A stretch of DNA of 64,000 bases from the NCBI RefSeq assembly GCF_004115925.1, contig NZ_SDDX01000020.1, forward strand, positions 124,001 to 188,000, written 5' to 3'. This stretch comes from Lelliottia nimipressuralis. Its GTDB lineage: Bacteria > Pseudomonadota > Gammaproteobacteria > Enterobacterales > Enterobacteriaceae. Below the pieces are notes generated by a model that ran no database searches, was not told the origin of the DNA, and saw only the letters and a list, made by a program, of their open reading frames with translations. Within the stretch, counting starts at the first letter, position 1, and each line of letters begins with the position of its first letter. Position numbers and translations under genes: made by a program. This document shows, one piece after another, positions 26,402 to 41,737 of this stretch.

Positions 26402-28512
26402 CTAGTTTCGGTTTCGGGTGACTTTAATGACGTCCGGCATCACGCGGATTTTGCGCATGATATTCGCCAGATGCACACGATCGCGCGCGGTCAGACGAAT
26501 AAAGGCGCTGTAAACGCGGCCATCTTTTTCTTCCGTATTCAGGCTTTGAATGTTGGAAGATGCCGTGTTTATCGCCGCCGTCAGGTTTGCCAGCGCGCCC
26601 TGGTGGTTGAACATATCGACCTTAATTTCGGTGATAAATTCCTGCTCGGTCTCTTTATCCCACTCAACGGCCATGAACTTCTCTGGCTCTTTTTGATAGC
26701 CACGGATGTTACGGCAGGACTCGTGATGGATAACCAGACCTTTACCTGGGCTGACGTGGGCGATGATTGGGTCGCCAGGAATCGGTCGGCAGCATTTAGC
26801 GAAGGTGATAAGCACCCCATCCGCACCTTTGATCGGCAGATGACCGTGCCCCTGCGTGGTCGGCTGCACAGCGGAGGCTTCGCCCTGCTGGAGGTTCTTC
26901 GCCACGACGACGCTCATTGCATTACCCAGGCCGATTTCTGCCAGCAGATCGTCAAGTGAGGCGAGCTTCATGCGCTCCAGCTCTCGTTGAATGTTCTCTG
27001 GCGGAATTTCGGCCAGCTTGCGGCTGCCACCCAACGCATGGTTGAGCAGGCGACGGCCCAGGCTAACGGAGTCGTCACGTTTGAGGTTTTTCAGCAGCTG
27101 ACGGATCTTCGCGCGTGCTTTCGAACTGACGACGAAGTTAAGCCAGGCGGCATTTGGGCGAGCGCCCGGTGCAGTAATAATTTCGACCGTCTGGCCGCTG
27201 GTGAGCGGCTGAGACAGTGGATACGGCTGTCTGTCGACACGTGCGCCCACGCAGGCATGACCGATATCGGTATGTACCGCATAAGCGAAGTCGACCGGCG
27301 TTGCGCCAGCAGGCAGCTCGACAATGCGCCCTTCTGGCGTGAAAACGTAAATCTCATCCGGGAAGAGATCGGATTTAACGCTCTCGATAAATTCAAACGA
27401 ACTACCGGCGCTCTGCTGAAGTTCAAGCAGGCTTTGCATCCAGCGCTGGGCGCGGATTTGCGCGGTGGTACTGGTTTCACCGTGCTCTTTATAAGCCCAG
27501 TGCGCAGCAACACCCATTTCCGCCATCTGGTCCATGTCTTCGGTACGGATTTGTACCTCAACAGGTACGCCGTGCGGCCCGATCATCGAGGTGTGCAAAG
27601 ATTGATAGCCGTTCGCTTTTGGAATGGCAATATAGTCTTTAACGCGCCCCGGACGCGGTTTGTACAGGCTGTGCATCTGACCGAGTACGCGGTAGCAGGT
27701 GTCAGAATCATGGACGATGACGCGGAACGCGTAGATGTCCATGATCGAGTGAAAACGCTGCTCTTTCAGCACCATTTTGCAGTAGATGGAGTACAAGTGC
27801 TTTTCGCGACCGCTGACGCGACACGGAATTCCCGCTTCCTGCAAACGCCCTTCGATTTCAGAGAGGATCTTCTGAATCATCTCTTTACGGTTGCCGCGCG
27901 CGCTTTTACCACCTCTTTAATCACGCGATAGCGGTTCGGGTACAGCGCTTCAAAACCCAGCTCTTCAAGCTCGGTTTTAATGTGATGGATACCTAAACGG
28001 TGCGCCAGCGGGCTATAAATTTCGAGGGTTTCACGGGCGATGCGGCGACGTTTATCGGGGCGTAATGAGCCCAGCGTGCGCATATTGTGAGTACGGTCAG
28101 CGAGTTTGATGAGAATGACGCGGATATCCTGCACCATCGCCATAATCATCTTGCGAAAGTTTTCGGCTTGCGCCTCTTTCTTATCGCGGAATTTCAGCTT
28201 ATCAAGCTTAGAGACCCCTTCCACCAGTTCGGCAACGCTTTTACCAAACAGATGTTCCATATCCTGGTAGGTGGCGGGGGTATCTTCGATCACGTCATGC
28301 AGCAGCGCGGCCATCAGCGTTTCATAGTCGAGTTTCATCTCGGCCAGAATACAGGCCACCGCTACCGGGTGCGTGATATAGGGTTCACCGCTTGAACGTG
28401 TTTGGCCCTCGTGAGCGTCACGTGCAACGAGATACGCCTGCTGAAGACGCTTAATCTGGTCTTCAGGCAGGTAGGTTTGAATCAGTTGATTCAGGCTTTC
28501 AAACAGATACAA
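26402..28512 (-). pseudogene. spoT: spoT, (p)ppGpp synthetase/hydrolase, with a one-base frameshift
   Basis: The full-length SpoT sequence (about 702 residues expected) is present but split into two frames. Frame 1 (28512 to 27877) gives 211 residues with the HD hydrolase domain (HPVAVACILAE, LHDVIEDT) and ends KARAATVKR-stop. Frame 2 (27880 to 26402) gives 492 residues from MIQKILSEIEGRL, with the synthetase core, TGS, helical and ACT domains. Compared with E. coli (VVKAARGNRKEMIQ), one base is missing in the GC repeat at 27893-27903. The two frames meet as ATGA, so frame 2 could restart by coupling. Either a sequencing/assembly error in the GC repeat or a real split. SpoT is the only (p)ppGpp hydrolase in enterobacteria. 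Confidence 0.85.
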
Positions 28513-28531
28513 GGGCGACCCGCAGGTTTAA

Positions 28532-28807
28532 TTAACGACGGCCTTCAGCAATGGCGGTTACGGCCTGCAGTTCTGCGGCTTCCTGCTCTTGCTGCTCCTG
28601 GCGCTCACGTACGTCGAGGATCTGGTTGTTGATCAGACCTTCTTCGATTTCGCGCAGTGCGATCACGGTGGTTTTATCGTTTTCTTCTGGTACCAGTGGA
28701 TCTTTGCCGCCGGACTGCATCTGACGAGCGCGACGCGCGGCCACCAGTACCAGGTCAAAACGGTTACCAATTTTCTCTACAGCGTCCTGAACAGTTACGC
28801 GTGCCAT
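28532..28807 (-). CDS. rpoZ: RNA polymerase omega subunit
   Basis: A 91-residue omega subunit ([20 protein letters not shown]...ARRARQ) that assists assembly of RNA polymerase and forms part of a ppGpp-binding site. Length and sequence match E. coli RpoZ apart from the variable glutamate/glutamine-rich tail. It is the first gene before spoT in the operon (20-bp gap). Confidence 0.98.
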   Translation of the reverse strand: MARVTVQDAVEKIGNRFDLVLVAARRARQMQSGGKDPLVPEENDKTTVIALREIEEGLINNQILDVRERQEQQEQEAAELQAVTAIAEGRR

Positions 28808-28861
28808 ACTTAAAATGCTCCACAGATGAAGAAATGACTGGGCATGATACTGAATGTGGGT

Positions 28862-29503
<642 letters not shown>

Positions 29504-29531
29504 TTAGCGAAGAAGTCCTACATACGGGCTT

Positions 29532-29558
29532 ATTATACACGTCACTGCTCTGTGACGT
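29532..29558 (-). promoter_or_regulatory. gmk promoter -10 with upstream inverted repeat
   Basis: On the minus strand TATAAT occupies 29532-29537. A perfect 7-bp inverted repeat ACGTCAC / GTGACGT (29539-29545 and 29552-29558) lies in the spacer and -35 region. The -35 itself is weak. The remaining ~175 bp to ligB holds no gene. Confidence 0.5.
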
Positions 29559-29723
29559 AGTCTTTGTCACACTTTTTCCTCGGGATTGTTGATTTTTGCG
29601 TACCGTTTTCCGGTTTTACCCGCCGTTTGCTGCAACCAGAACATAACGCGGAAGCAGGCTCGTAAATCGTGGTTTTGCCGATAGCCAGGTTAAAACAGCA
29701 GGGTTATACCTTTCGCAAAATAG

Positions 29724-33055
<3,332 letters not shown>

Positions 33056-33171
33056 CGGTTCTTAACGCATATTTCCAGGACGGTTACAGGCGGTTATTGT
33101 AATCGTTTTTCGATTTAATATAAGCCTACGAAACGTGCTGATTAATACTTGTTGCCTCTCTATTACGTTAC

Positions 33172-33789
33172 TTATTGCGAGTCATGGGTGTAATGAAACA
33201 CCGGAAGCCCAAGTTTTAGGCGCAACGCCAACATGCGCGCGGTAAAACCAAACAGCAGGGTGGCGATGACGACGACATCATGGCTCGACACATAATGTTG
33301 TAGCGCAATGTACAGCACGGCTGAGGCGAACGAAATGCCAGCGTAGAGCTCTTTCTGGAAGACCAGCGGAATGCGTTTACAGAACATATCGCGCAGCACG
33401 CCGCCAAACACGCCCGTGACCACAGCGGCGATGATGGCAATGATCGGACCTTCACCCATATCCAGCGCAATTTGCGCACCAATAATGGAAAACACGATCA
33501 GCCCTAATGCGTCCAGTACCAAAAACAGACGGCGCAGATGAGGCATCACAGGGGCGGCAATCGTCGTCAGAACCGCGGCGACAGCTACGATCACCACATA
33601 CTCAGGATGTTTGACCCAACCGAGTGGATAGTGTCCCAGCAAGATATCACGGACAGATCCTCCACCGAGTGCCGTAGCGGTGGCGATAATGATGACACCG
33701 AAGGTGTCCATACGACGGCGCCCAGCAGCCAGCGCACCGGTCATGGCTTCAGCGGTGATACCGACCAGATAGAGAATGTGTAAAAGCAT
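33172..33789 (-). CDS. yicG: TRIC-type membrane protein YicG
   Basis: A 205-residue inner-membrane protein of the UPF0126/TRIC cation channel family. About seven hydrophobic segments form two repeats, each with the glycine-rich GGSVRD (residues ~38-43) and GGVLRDM motif. Function in enterobacteria is unproven; relatives are glycine-linked or potassium channels. In E. coli dinD lies between yicG and yicC; here 204 bp without a gene separate them. Confidence 0.93.
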   Translation of the reverse strand: MLLHILYLVGITAEAMTGALAAGRRRMDTFGVIIIATATALGGGSVRDILLGHYPLGWVKHPEYVVIVAVAAVLTTIAAPVMPHLRRLFLVLDALGLIVFSIIGAQIALDMGEGPIIAIIAAVVTGVFGGVLRDMFCKRIPLVFQKELYAGISFASAVLYIALQHYVSSHDVVVIATLLFGFTARMLALRLKLGLPVFHYTHDSQ

Positions 33790-33954
33790 TATCGCCTCCA
33801 GAAAAACTGGTGGCAGAGTAGCCTTTTGTGGCTTAGATCACGATTGAGATTTTCTAAAGTGAGCCGATTTGGCTTAGTTAAACTAATTAATCGCTGAGTA
33901 TTTTATCAGTAGAGTGAAAGGTTTTTTTGAATGAGAAGGAATTATCAGCATGAG

Positions 33955-33987
33955 AAAAAGTAATGGGTAGCTCACGTTGAGCTACCC
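33955..33987 (-). terminator. yicC terminator
   Basis: A perfect 10-bp stem (GGGTAGCTCA / TGAGCTACCC, 3-base loop) lies seven bases after the yicC stop and is followed on the minus strand by ATTACTTTTTC. The remaining ~165 bp up to yicG contains the yicG promoter region and no gene. Confidence 0.8.
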
Positions 33988-33993
33988 TGGCGA

Positions 33994-34857
33994 TTATTCA
34001 ATGTTCTGAATCTGCTCGCGCATTTGCTCAATCAGCACTTTCAGTTCAATCGCAGATGTGGTCACTTCGGCGTTGATTGATTTGGACGCCAACGTGTTCG
34101 ACTCGCGGTTGAATTCCTGCATCATGAAATCGAGACGACGACCCACGGCTTCTTTTTTCTTCAGAATGTTGTAGGTCTCTTTGACGTGCGCTTCCAGACG
34201 ATCCAGCTCTTCGGCCACGTCAACACGCTGGGCCATCAGGACCAGTTCCTGCTCCAGACGGGTATTTTCCAGCTGAACTTCTGCATCTTCGAGCCGGGCA
34301 AGCAGGCGCTCGCGCTGCCACTGGAGGACTTCAGGCATGTGCGCGCGTACTTTCAGGACTTCTGCGCTGACACCTTCCAGACGCTGCTCAATCATCGCTT
34401 TCAGCGCCTGACCTTCGGTTTCACGGGCGACGATAAAATCATCTAATGCGCCATCAAGCGCACCCAGAATTTCAGTGGTAATTGCATCCAGATCCTGCTC
34501 TCCTGCGGCCATCACGCCTGGCCAGCGGAGGATATCAACAGGATTGATTTCGCCTTCGTCGCTCTGCATCTTGACCCAGTTCGCGGCATTCACCAGCTGT
34601 TTGGCCAGTTTTTCATTGAGGATCAGCTCCCCTTGCGCGCTCGCGTCGGGTTCAAAACGCAGGTTGCATTCCACTTTACCGCGCGTCAGGCGAGCACGAA
34701 TGCGTTCGCGAACAACCGGCTCGAGGCTGCGAAACTGCTCCGGCATACGGAAATACGTTTCCAGATAGCGCTGGTTTACCGAGCGCATTTCCCAGGTAGC
34801 GCTACCCCAGCTACCCTTGATTTCACGCCGGGCGTAGGCGGTCATACTGCGAATCAT
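33994..34857 (-). CDS. yicC: YicC family endoribonuclease
   Basis: A 287-residue protein with an N-terminal YicC domain (MIRSMTAYARREIKG...VNQRYLE) and a C-terminal DUF1732 (NILKKKEAVGRRLDFMMQEFNRE.NTLASKS). E. coli YicC has been reported to act on RNA (degradation of the small RNA RyhB with PNPase). The start at 34857 matches E. coli; an in-frame ATG two codons upstream is less likely. It is divergent from rph, with a 125-bp shared promoter region. Confidence 0.95.
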   Translation of the reverse strand: MIRSMTAYARREIKGSWGSATWEMRSVNQRYLETYFRMPEQFRSLEPVVRERIRARLTRGKVECNLRFEPDASAQGELILNEKLAKQLVNAANWVKMQSDEGEINPVDILRWPGVMAAGEQDLDAITTEILGALDGALDDFIVARETEGQALKAMIEQRLEGVSAEVLKVRAHMPEVLQWQRERLLARLEDAEVQLENTRLEQELVLMAQRVDVAEELDRLEAHVKETYNILKKKEAVGRRLDFMMQEFNRESNTLASKSINAEVTTSAIELKVLIEQMREQIQNIE

Positions 34858-34982
34858 AAACATGTCCGTTTTTAGAGGAGAGATGGGGGGATTATAGCTT
34901 TCGGGGCTTTCTCAGGATAGGAATAAGCGCGTTTAATCCGTATAATGCGCAGCCACATTCGTTTCAAGCCGGAGATATCATC

Positions 34983-35699
34983 ATGCGTCCAGCAGGCCGT
35001 AGCGCCAATCAGGTGCGCCCCGTCACCCTGACCCGTAACTATACAATACACGCTGAAGGCTCCGTGCTTGTTGAATTCGGTAACACCAAAGTGCTGTGCA
35101 CCGCCTCTATCGATGAAGGCGTTCCGCGTTTTCTGAAAGGTCAGGGCCAAGGCTGGATCACTGCCGAATATGGCATGCTTCCTCGTGCGACCCACACCCG
35201 TAACGCTCGCGAAGCGGCAAAAGGGAAGCAGGGTGGCCGCACTATGGAAATTCAGCGTCTGATTGCTCGCGCACTGCGTGCGGCGGTGGATCTGAAAACA
35301 TTGGGCGAATTCACCATCACGCTGGACTGCGACGTGATTCAGGCTGATGGCGGCACGCGTACCGCGTCCATTACCGGCGCTTGCGTGGCGCTTGCCGATG
35401 CGCTGAACAAACTGGTTGCCGCCGGTAAACTGAAAACCAACCCAATGAAAGGGATGGTGGCCGCTGTCTCCGTTGGGATTGTAAAAGGTGAAGCCCTTTG
35501 CGACCTTGAGTACGTTGAAGACTCTGCCGCAGAAACCGACATGAACGTCGTGATGACTGAAGACGGTCGCATTATTGAGGTGCAGGGCACGGCAGAAGGC
35601 GAGCCGTTCACCCATGAAGAGCTTCTTACCTTGCTGGCGTTAGCCCGAGGGGGAATCGAATCCATTGTCGCGGCGCAGAAAGCGGCGTTAGAAAATTGA
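34983..35699 (+). CDS. rph: RNase PH (intact)
   Basis: A 238-residue phosphorolytic 3'-exoribonuclease that trims tRNA 3' ends. The full-length frame ends [11 protein letters not shown]. coli K-12 carries a frameshift near the 3' end of rph that lowers pyrE expression; that lesion is absent here. The frame ends five bases before the pyrE attenuator, the spacing needed for coupling of rph translation to attenuation. Confidence 0.98.
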   Translation: MRPAGRSANQVRPVTLTRNYTIHAEGSVLVEFGNTKVLCTASIDEGVPRFLKGQGQGWITAEYGMLPRATHTRNAREAAKGKQGGRTMEIQRLIARALRAAVDLKTLGEFTITLDCDVIQADGGTRTASITGACVALADALNKLVAAGKLKTNPMKGMVAAVSVGIVKGEALCDLEYVEDSAAETDMNVVMTEDGRIIEVQGTAEGEPFTHEELLTLLALARGGIESIVAAQKAALEN

Positions 35700-35704
35700 T
35701 GTAA

Positions 35705-35729
35705 GGGCGACGTTGTCGCCCTTTTTTTT
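35705..35729 (+). terminator. pyrE attenuator
   Basis: The stem GGGCGAC / GTCGCCC with a 3-base loop is followed by eight Ts. It lies between rph and pyrE. In E. coli this attenuator responds to UTP supply through coupling of RNA polymerase and ribosomes translating the end of rph; the same layout is kept here. Confidence 0.9.
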
Positions 35730-35828
35730 ATGCTTCATCCTGAGCGCCGTCTCTTTGTCGGCTGCCGATAGGGCGTGAATGATGTAGCGTAAACCAAAAT
35801 GATGATAAGTAAGATGAGGAGCAAATCC

Positions 35829-36470
35829 ATGAAACCCTATCAGCGCCAGTTTATTGAGTTTGCGCTTAACAAGCAGGTTCTTAAGTTCGGCGAATTTACG
35901 CTGAAATCCGGGCGCAAAAGCCCCTATTTCTTCAATGCCGGCCTGTTTAATACCGGGCGCGATCTGGCTTTGTTAGGCCGTTTCTACGCCGAAGCGCTGG
36001 TGGATTCCGGGATTGATTTCGATCTGCTGTTTGGTCCGGCTTATAAAGGGATTCCGATTGCGACCACGACGGCGGTGGCGTTAGCGGAACACCACGATCG
36101 TGACCTGCCGTACTGCTTCAACCGTAAAGAAGCCAAAACGCACGGTGAAGGCGGCAACCTGGTCGGCAGCGCGTTGCAGGGCCGGGTGATGCTGGTGGAC
36201 GACGTGATCACCGCAGGAACCGCGATCCGTGAATCCATGGAGATCATTCAGGCTAACGGCGCAACGCTGGCTGGCGTGCTGATCTCTCTGGATCGTCAGG
36301 AGCGTGGCCGTGGCGAGATCTCGGCGATTCAGGAAGTCGAGCGCGACTACCACTGTAAAGTGACGTCGATCATCACGCTGAAAGACCTGATTGCCTATCT
36401 GGAAGAGAAGCCTGAAATGGCGGATCACCTGGCATCGGTGCAGGCGTATCGGGAAGCGTTTGGCGTTTGA
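35829..36470 (+). CDS. pyrE: Orotate phosphoribosyltransferase
   Basis: A 213-residue enzyme that makes OMP from orotate and PRPP in pyrimidine synthesis. The PRPP-binding motif [13 protein letters not shown] is visible, with the catalytic loop [15 protein letters not shown] choose the ATG at 35829 (MKPYQRQF, ribosome binding site GAGGAG) rather than the in-frame ATGs 21-30 bases upstream. Expression should be set by the upstream attenuator. Confidence 0.97.
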   Translation: MKPYQRQFIEFALNKQVLKFGEFTLKSGRKSPYFFNAGLFNTGRDLALLGRFYAEALVDSGIDFDLLFGPAYKGIPIATTTAVALAEHHDRDLPYCFNRKEAKTHGEGGNLVGSALQGRVMLVDDVITAGTAIRESMEIIQANGATLAGVLISLDRQERGRGEISAIQEVERDYHCKVTSIITLKDLIAYLEEKPEMADHLASVQAYREAFGV

Positions 36471-36477
36471 GTGAATT

Positions 36478-36528
36478 GCCCGGTGGCACTGTGCTTACCG
36501 GGCCTACGCATCACGTAGGCCGGATAAG
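36478..36528. repeat. REP-type palindromic repeat between pyrE and slmA
   Basis: A GCCCGGTGGCAC...TACCGGGCCTACG unit followed by an inverted CGTAGGCCGGATAAG lies between the convergent pyrE and slmA genes. It is the usual enterobacterial REP/BIME and may help end both transcripts. Confidence 0.8.
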
Positions 36529-36530
36529 AT

Positions 36531-37127
36531 TTACTGCAGTTGAGCAGCCACTAACGGCCAGCGAGTGTCGAAATCGTCCGTCGGGCGATATTTGAACTCG
36601 CTGCGCACAAAGCGGGAGAGCATCCCCTCGCAGAAAGCCAGAAGTTGCCCGGCCAGCAAGGTTTCGTCAGTAACGTAACCTTCGCCTTCACGCATTTTCT
36701 TTTCACGCAAAACCTGCCGCAGCTGCGCTTCAATGCGCTCGAACAGCTGGTTGATGCGCCCCTGAAGTTTGTCCTGCTCAAACATGAGAGCATGACCGGT
36801 CAGAATGCGGGTTAAACCCGGATTGCGTTCACCAAAACCTAAAATCAGTAGCACAATCAGACGCAGGCGCGCGGTCGTGTCTTTTTCGTCTTTTAAAATC
36901 AGATTGATGCGGGTGATGAGGCTGTCTTCGATAAATTCGATCAGACTGTCAAACATCCGCGTTTTGCTGGGGAAATGACGATAGAGCGCCGCTTCTGATA
37001 CGCCAACAGAGGCTGCCAGTTTCGCGGTGGTGATGCGTTGGCTGCCATCGCTGGATTCAAGCATCAGAGCCAGAGATTGAAGTATTTCTTCGCGACGATT
37101 CCTTTTCGCGGTTTGTTTTTCTGCCAT
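36531..37127 (-). CDS. slmA: Nucleoid occlusion factor SlmA
   Basis: A 198-residue TetR-like protein that binds chromosomal SBS sites and blocks FtsZ ring formation over the nucleoid. The N-terminal helix-turn-helix ([24 protein letters not shown], residues ~35-60) is clear. Length and sequence match E. coli SlmA (TtK). It lies downstream of dut; a hairpin without a U tract (CCGCAAAC / GTTTGCGG, 37182-37201) sits in the 117-bp gap. Confidence 0.97.
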   Translation of the reverse strand: MAEKQTAKRNRREEILQSLALMLESSDGSQRITTAKLAASVGVSEAALYRHFPSKTRMFDSLIEFIEDSLITRINLILKDEKDTTARLRLIVLLILGFGERNPGLTRILTGHALMFEQDKLQGRINQLFERIEAQLRQVLREKKMREGEGYVTDETLLAGQLLAFCEGMLSRFVRSEFKYRPTDDFDTRWPLVAAQLQ

Positions 37128-37244
37128 GTTACAAAATACCCCTGAAAATACGCGCTTTTACGGCTGGCATCCACACAGCGACCGCAAACTGTTGTTTGCG
37201 GTGTGTTATCGCGTTATTACGCTGTGAGATGCGTACTGTTAGGC

Positions 37245-37700
37245 TTATTTGCGCCCTGAGTGGCCGAAGCCGCCTTCGCCGCGATCGGTGGCATCAAAAT
37301 CTTCCACCAGGTTAAATTCCGCCTGAACCACTGGCACAAAAACCATCTGCGCGATACGTTCGCCCGGCTCAATGGTGAAGCTATCCTGGCCACGGTTCCA
37401 GACAGAGACCATCAGCTGACCCTGGTAGTCAGAATCGATAAGCCCAACCAGATTGCCCAGCACGATACCATGCTTATGACCAAGACCTGAGCGAGGGAGG
37501 ATCACCGCCGCCAGTGACGAGTCGGCAATGTGAATCGCCAGACCGGTTGGGATAAGCGTAGTGGCACCCGGTGCCAGCTCTACGGCGTCATCGAGACAGG
37601 CACGCAGGTCAAGACCAGCAGAGCCGGTGGTGGCGTAAGTTGGCAGCGGAAATTGCTGGCCAACGCGCGGGTCCAGAATCTTAACGTCGATTTTTTTCAT
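37245..37700 (-). CDS. dut: Deoxyuridine 5'-triphosphate nucleotidohydrolase (dUTPase)
   Basis: A 151-residue trimeric dUTPase that removes dUTP and provides dUMP. Family motifs [30 protein letters not shown] and the C-terminal [10 protein letters not shown] are all present. The start at 37700 (MKKIDVKIL) matches E. coli; the gene overlaps the end of coaBC by 20 bases, as is usual for the dfp-dut pair. Confidence 0.98.
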   Translation of the reverse strand: MKKIDVKILDPRVGQQFPLPTYATTGSAGLDLRACLDDAVELAPGATTLIPTGLAIHIADSSLAAVILPRSGLGHKHGIVLGNLVGLIDSDYQGQLMVSVWNRGQDSFTIEPGERIAQMVFVPVVQAEFNLVEDFDATDRGEGGFGHSGRK

Positions 37701-38892
37701 CATAACGGGTAACGATCTCGTCCAGTAATTGTTGGCCCAGGAGTTCCTTGCGCTCAAGCGGTAAGACTTTCTCTCCATCCTGCCAGAAAAGGTGCAGTGC
37801 ATTGCTGTCGCTATTAAATCCTTGTGTCGCCAGCGATACATCATTCGCACAAATCAAATCGAGATTTTTGCGGGTACGTTTTTGCCGGGCGTATTCTTCC
37901 ACATTATTCGTTTCTGCGGCAAATCCAACGACGTAAGGTCGATGGGTTTTTAATGCAGCAACGCCCGCGACGATATCCGGGTTTTTCACCATTTTTATCG
38001 TTAATTCATCGCCTTGCTTTTTAATTTTTGCGTCAGCAATGGTTTCTGCGCGGTAATCCGCAACGGCGGCGCAGCCGATAAATATTTGCTGTTTTTGCGC
38101 GTGCGCCTGGACAGCGGCTTCCATTTCCAGCGCTGTGGTTACGTCGATTCGCTGCAGAGACGATGGCGTGGGCAACGAGACCGGCCCGCTCACCAGCGTG
38201 ACCGTCGCCCCGCGTTTTGCCGCCGCTGCGGCGATAGCGAAGCCCATCTTACCGGAGCTGTGATTAGTGATATAACGCACCGGGTCCAGGGGTTCACGCG
38301 TGGGGCCCGCCGTAATCATGATGTTGAGATGTTGCAGGTCGTTGACAGGGGCAAAATGGGCCGCCGCCATATCGACAATAGCAAGAGGGTCCAGCATACG
38401 GCCTGGGCCGATATCACCGCAGGCCTGACTGCCGCTGCCCGGGCCCCAAATCAGCAGGCCGCGAGAGGCCAACACGTCAAGATTATACTGGGTAGCGGCG
38501 TTGCGATACATCTGCTGGTTCATGGCCGGAACCACGGCGACGGGAGCGGGTGTGGCCAGGCAAATGGTAGAGACCAGATCGTTTGCCATACCGGCGGCGA
38601 CGCGGGCGATTAAATCAGCCGTCGCGGGGGCGAGGATCACCAGGTCTGCCCATTTGCCAAGCTCAATATGGCCCATAGCGGCTTCTGCCGCAGGGTCCAG
38701 CAGGCTGTCAGAGACCGGGTATCCAGAAACTGCCTGCAAACTCAGGGGCGTGATAAAGGCTTTGCCGCCTTCGGTTATCGCGACCCGCACATCGGCCCCG
38801 CGCTCGCGCAAACGGCGCACCAGTTCTGGCGCTTTATAGGCGGCAATGCCGCCGCTCACGCCAAGAACGATTTTTTTACCGGCCAGGCTCAT
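37681..38892 (-). CDS. coaBC: Bifunctional phosphopantothenoylcysteine decarboxylase / phosphopantothenate-cysteine ligase
   Basis: A 403-residue bifunctional coenzyme A synthesis enzyme (Dfp). The N-terminal flavoprotein decarboxylase has [12 protein letters not shown], the motif PAMNQQM and a substrate-binding cysteine in GSQACGDIG; the C-terminal CoaB half begins near 190 ([29 protein letters not shown]). The start at 38892 (MSLAGKK) matches E. coli; an adjacent in-frame ATG at 38895 is possible. It is divergent from radC. Confidence 0.97.
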   Translation of the reverse strand: MSLAGKKIVLGVSGGIAAYKAPELVRRLRERGADVRVAITEGGKAFITPLSLQAVSGYPVSDSLLDPAAEAAMGHIELGKWADLVILAPATADLIARVAAGMANDLVSTICLATPAPVAVVPAMNQQMYRNAATQYNLDVLASRGLLIWGPGSGSQACGDIGPGRMLDPLAIVDMAAAHFAPVNDLQHLNIMITAGPTREPLDPVRYITNHSSGKMGFAIAAAAAKRGATVTLVSGPVSLPTPSSLQRIDVTTALEMEAAVQAHAQKQQIFIGCAAVADYRAETIADAKIKKQGDELTIKMVKNPDIVAGVAALKTHRPYVVGFAAETNNVEEYARQKRTRKNLDLICANDVSLATQGFNSDSNALHLFWQDGEKVLPLERKELLGQQLLDEIVTRYDEKNRR

Positions 38893-39062
38893 CATGATTC
38901 TTTCCTGTTGGGTTTCACCAGAGAGCGGGCATTTTATCACAATCCCAAAAGTGGCGTGATTTTGTGCGCGCCTCCCTTTGCGAGGCGCTACGCAAGAACG
39001 AAAAGAGCCTGTCGAGCGGCCACGAATCCTGTGTCAGGATGAAAGAAAAAAGGAGAAGGGAT

Positions 39063-39728
39063 ATGGATTTCACATTGTCGCTCTTGCCGCGAGAAAAAAT
39101 GCTGCACTCCGGCATTACGTCTCTGACGGATACCGAGCTGCTGGCACTCTTTTTGCGCACCGGCACGTCCGGGAAGAGTGTTTTTGTACTGGCGCAGCAG
39201 CTGCTTGAGCATTTTGGCTCGCTCTACGGCCTGCTCAACGCCGAGCTTGCAGAATTTAAGCATGTCGAAGGGATAGGCTTGGCTAAATTTGCCCAGCTAA
39301 AAGGGATTGCCGAGCTGTCGAGACGCTATCACAGCGTGCGGATGCTTGAAGATAATCCCTTGATAAGCCCTGAAATGACGAGGGATTTTTTGCAGAGCCA
39401 GCTTTCTGATGTTGAGCGCGAGATCTTTATGGTGATCTTCCTCGATAACCAAAACCGGGTGCTAAAACATTGCCGTTTATTCTCGGGTACCTTGAGTCAT
39501 GTGGAGGTGCATCCGCGAGAAATTGTGCGTGAAGCGATAAAAGTGAATGCAGCCGCCGTGATCCTCGCGCATAATCACCCCTCGGGTTGCGCTAAACCAA
39601 GTCAAGCCGACAAAGAGATCACTGAGCGTATCATCAAATGCTGTCAATTCATGGACATTCGTGTGCTTGACCATTTAGTTATCGGTCGGGGAGAGTATGT
39701 TTCTTTTGCCGAATATGGTTGGATTTAG
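39063..39728 (+). CDS. radC: RadC family protein (YicR), JAB/MPN+ domain
   Basis: A 221-residue protein with an N-terminal helix-hairpin-helix region (~1-95) and a C-terminal JAB1/MPN+ metalloprotease-like domain with H-N-H-P-S-G and downstream D ([16 protein letters not shown]) and E in VEVHPRE. The exact function is unknown; an older DNA-repair role was not confirmed. The start at 39063 follows AAGGAGAAGGG. The first ~15 residues ([17 protein letters not shown]) differ from E. coli, while the remainder aligns well. Confidence 0.93.
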   Translation: MDFTLSLLPREKMLHSGITSLTDTELLALFLRTGTSGKSVFVLAQQLLEHFGSLYGLLNAELAEFKHVEGIGLAKFAQLKGIAELSRRYHSVRMLEDNPLISPEMTRDFLQSQLSDVEREIFMVIFLDNQNRVLKHCRLFSGTLSHVEVHPREIVREAIKVNAAAVILAHNHPSGCAKPSQADKEITERIIKCCQFMDIRVLDHLVIGRGEYVSFAEYGWI

Positions 39729-39770
39729 ACCATTTCGCGCGATCCATCGGGATCTTTGTCTGTTCGGGAC

Positions 39771-39799
39771 TTGAGCACATCGTCGAGTCAGCGTATACT
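39771..39799 (+). promoter_or_regulatory. rpmB promoter
   Basis: TTGAGC (39771-39776) and TATACT (39794-39799) are 17 bp apart, about 146 bp before rpmB. The leader between them and the gene is long and without a gene; it may carry translational control, which I cannot define. Confidence 0.7.
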
Positions 39800-39923
39800 A
39801 CGCCACCTTTGAGAATCTCGGGTTTGGCATTTGGGCCTGGCAATCGAGAGTTCGCTTAGAACCGCGATGACCGGGCTGTAAAGCCTGACGAGGCGCCGAT
39901 ACCCCATACGAAGCTCGAGCTAA

Positions 39924-40181
<258 letters not shown>

Positions 40182-40200
40182 GTACTTAACGAGGAAATAA

Positions 40201-40371
<171 letters not shown>

Positions 40372-40389
40372 TTTTAGTTTTCTTTGAAG

Positions 40390-40415
40390 AAAACCCCGCA
40401 ATCGCGGGGTTTTTT
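40390..40415 (+). terminator. Terminator after rpmG
   Basis: CCCCGC / GCGGGG with a 4-base loop, flanked by AAAA and TTTTTT, lies between rpmG and mutM. Some read-through into mutM is likely, since no other clear mutM promoter is visible in the 28 bp that follow. Confidence 0.9.
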
Positions 40416-40443
40416 GCATTCTGTGTATCTCATTGGAGGAAAC

Positions 40444-41253
40444 ATGCCTGAATTACCTGAGGTAGAGACCAGCCGCCGTGGAATTGAGCCTCATCTGGTG
40501 GGTGCAACCATTCTTCACGCTGTCGTCCGTAACGGCCGCCTGCGCTGGCCCGTTTCCGATGAGATCCACGCTCTCAGTGATAAGCCTGTGCTCAGCGTGC
40601 AGCGTCGCGCCAAGTATCTGCTGCTGGAATTACCCGATGGCTGGATCATCATCCACCTGGGGATGTCCGGGAGCCTGCGAATTCTCACTGAAGAGTTACC
40701 CGCCGAAAAACACGACCACGTCGATCTGGTGATGAGCAACGGCAAAGTGTTGCGTTACACCGATCCTCGCCGCTTTGGCGCATGGCTATGGACCAAAGAG
40801 CTGGAAGGGCACAACGTGCTGGCCCATCTTGGCCCTGAGCCGCTCAGTTCGGATTTCAACACCGACTACCTGAAGGCGAAGTGCGCGAAGAAGAAAACCC
40901 CGATTAAACCCTGGCTGATGGATAACAAGCTGGTGGTGGGTGTCGGTAACATTTATGCCAGTGAATCCCTGTTTGCTGCCGGGATCCATCCCGATCGGCT
41001 CGCCTCTTCGCTTTCCGATCAAGAGTGCACATTGCTGGTGAAGGTGATTAAAGCGGTCCTGCTGCGCTCGATCGAGCAAGGAGGAACCACGCTGAAGGAT
41101 TTCCTGCAAAGCGACGGTAAACCGGGCTATTTTGCGCAGGAGCTGCAGGTGTATGGTCGAAAAGGGGAGCCGTGCAGAGTGTGTGGCACGCCGATAGTGG
41201 CGTCGAAACATGCGCAGCGGGCGACGTTTTACTGCCGCCAGTGCCAGAAGTGA
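40444..41253 (+). CDS. mutM: Formamidopyrimidine-DNA glycosylase (Fpg)
   Basis: A 269-residue bifunctional glycosylase/AP lyase that removes 8-oxoguanine. The mature N-terminus P-E-L-P-E (catalytic proline 2 and Glu3) is present, with the H2TH region and the C-terminal zinc finger C-x2-C (CRVC) ... C-x2-C (YCRQC). ATG 40444 with GGAGG is preferred, because processing must expose the proline. Length equals E. coli MutM. Confidence 0.98.
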   Translation: MPELPEVETSRRGIEPHLVGATILHAVVRNGRLRWPVSDEIHALSDKPVLSVQRRAKYLLLELPDGWIIIHLGMSGSLRILTEELPAEKHDHVDLVMSNGKVLRYTDPRRFGAWLWTKELEGHNVLAHLGPEPLSSDFNTDYLKAKCAKKKTPIKPWLMDNKLVVGVGNIYASESLFAAGIHPDRLASSLSDQECTLLVKVIKAVLLRSIEQGGTTLKDFLQSDGKPGYFAQELQVYGRKGEPCRVCGTPIVASKHAQRATFYCRQCQK

Positions 41254-41254
41254 A

Positions 41255-41737
<483 letters not shown>

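Noticed and set aside
26987-27931. 314-codon plus-strand frame antisense to spoT
   Set aside because: No family features; spoT protein similarity is clear on the other strand.
34872-35615. 247-codon minus-strand frame antisense to rph
   Set aside because: Shadow of rph; no ribosome binding site or recognisable domain.
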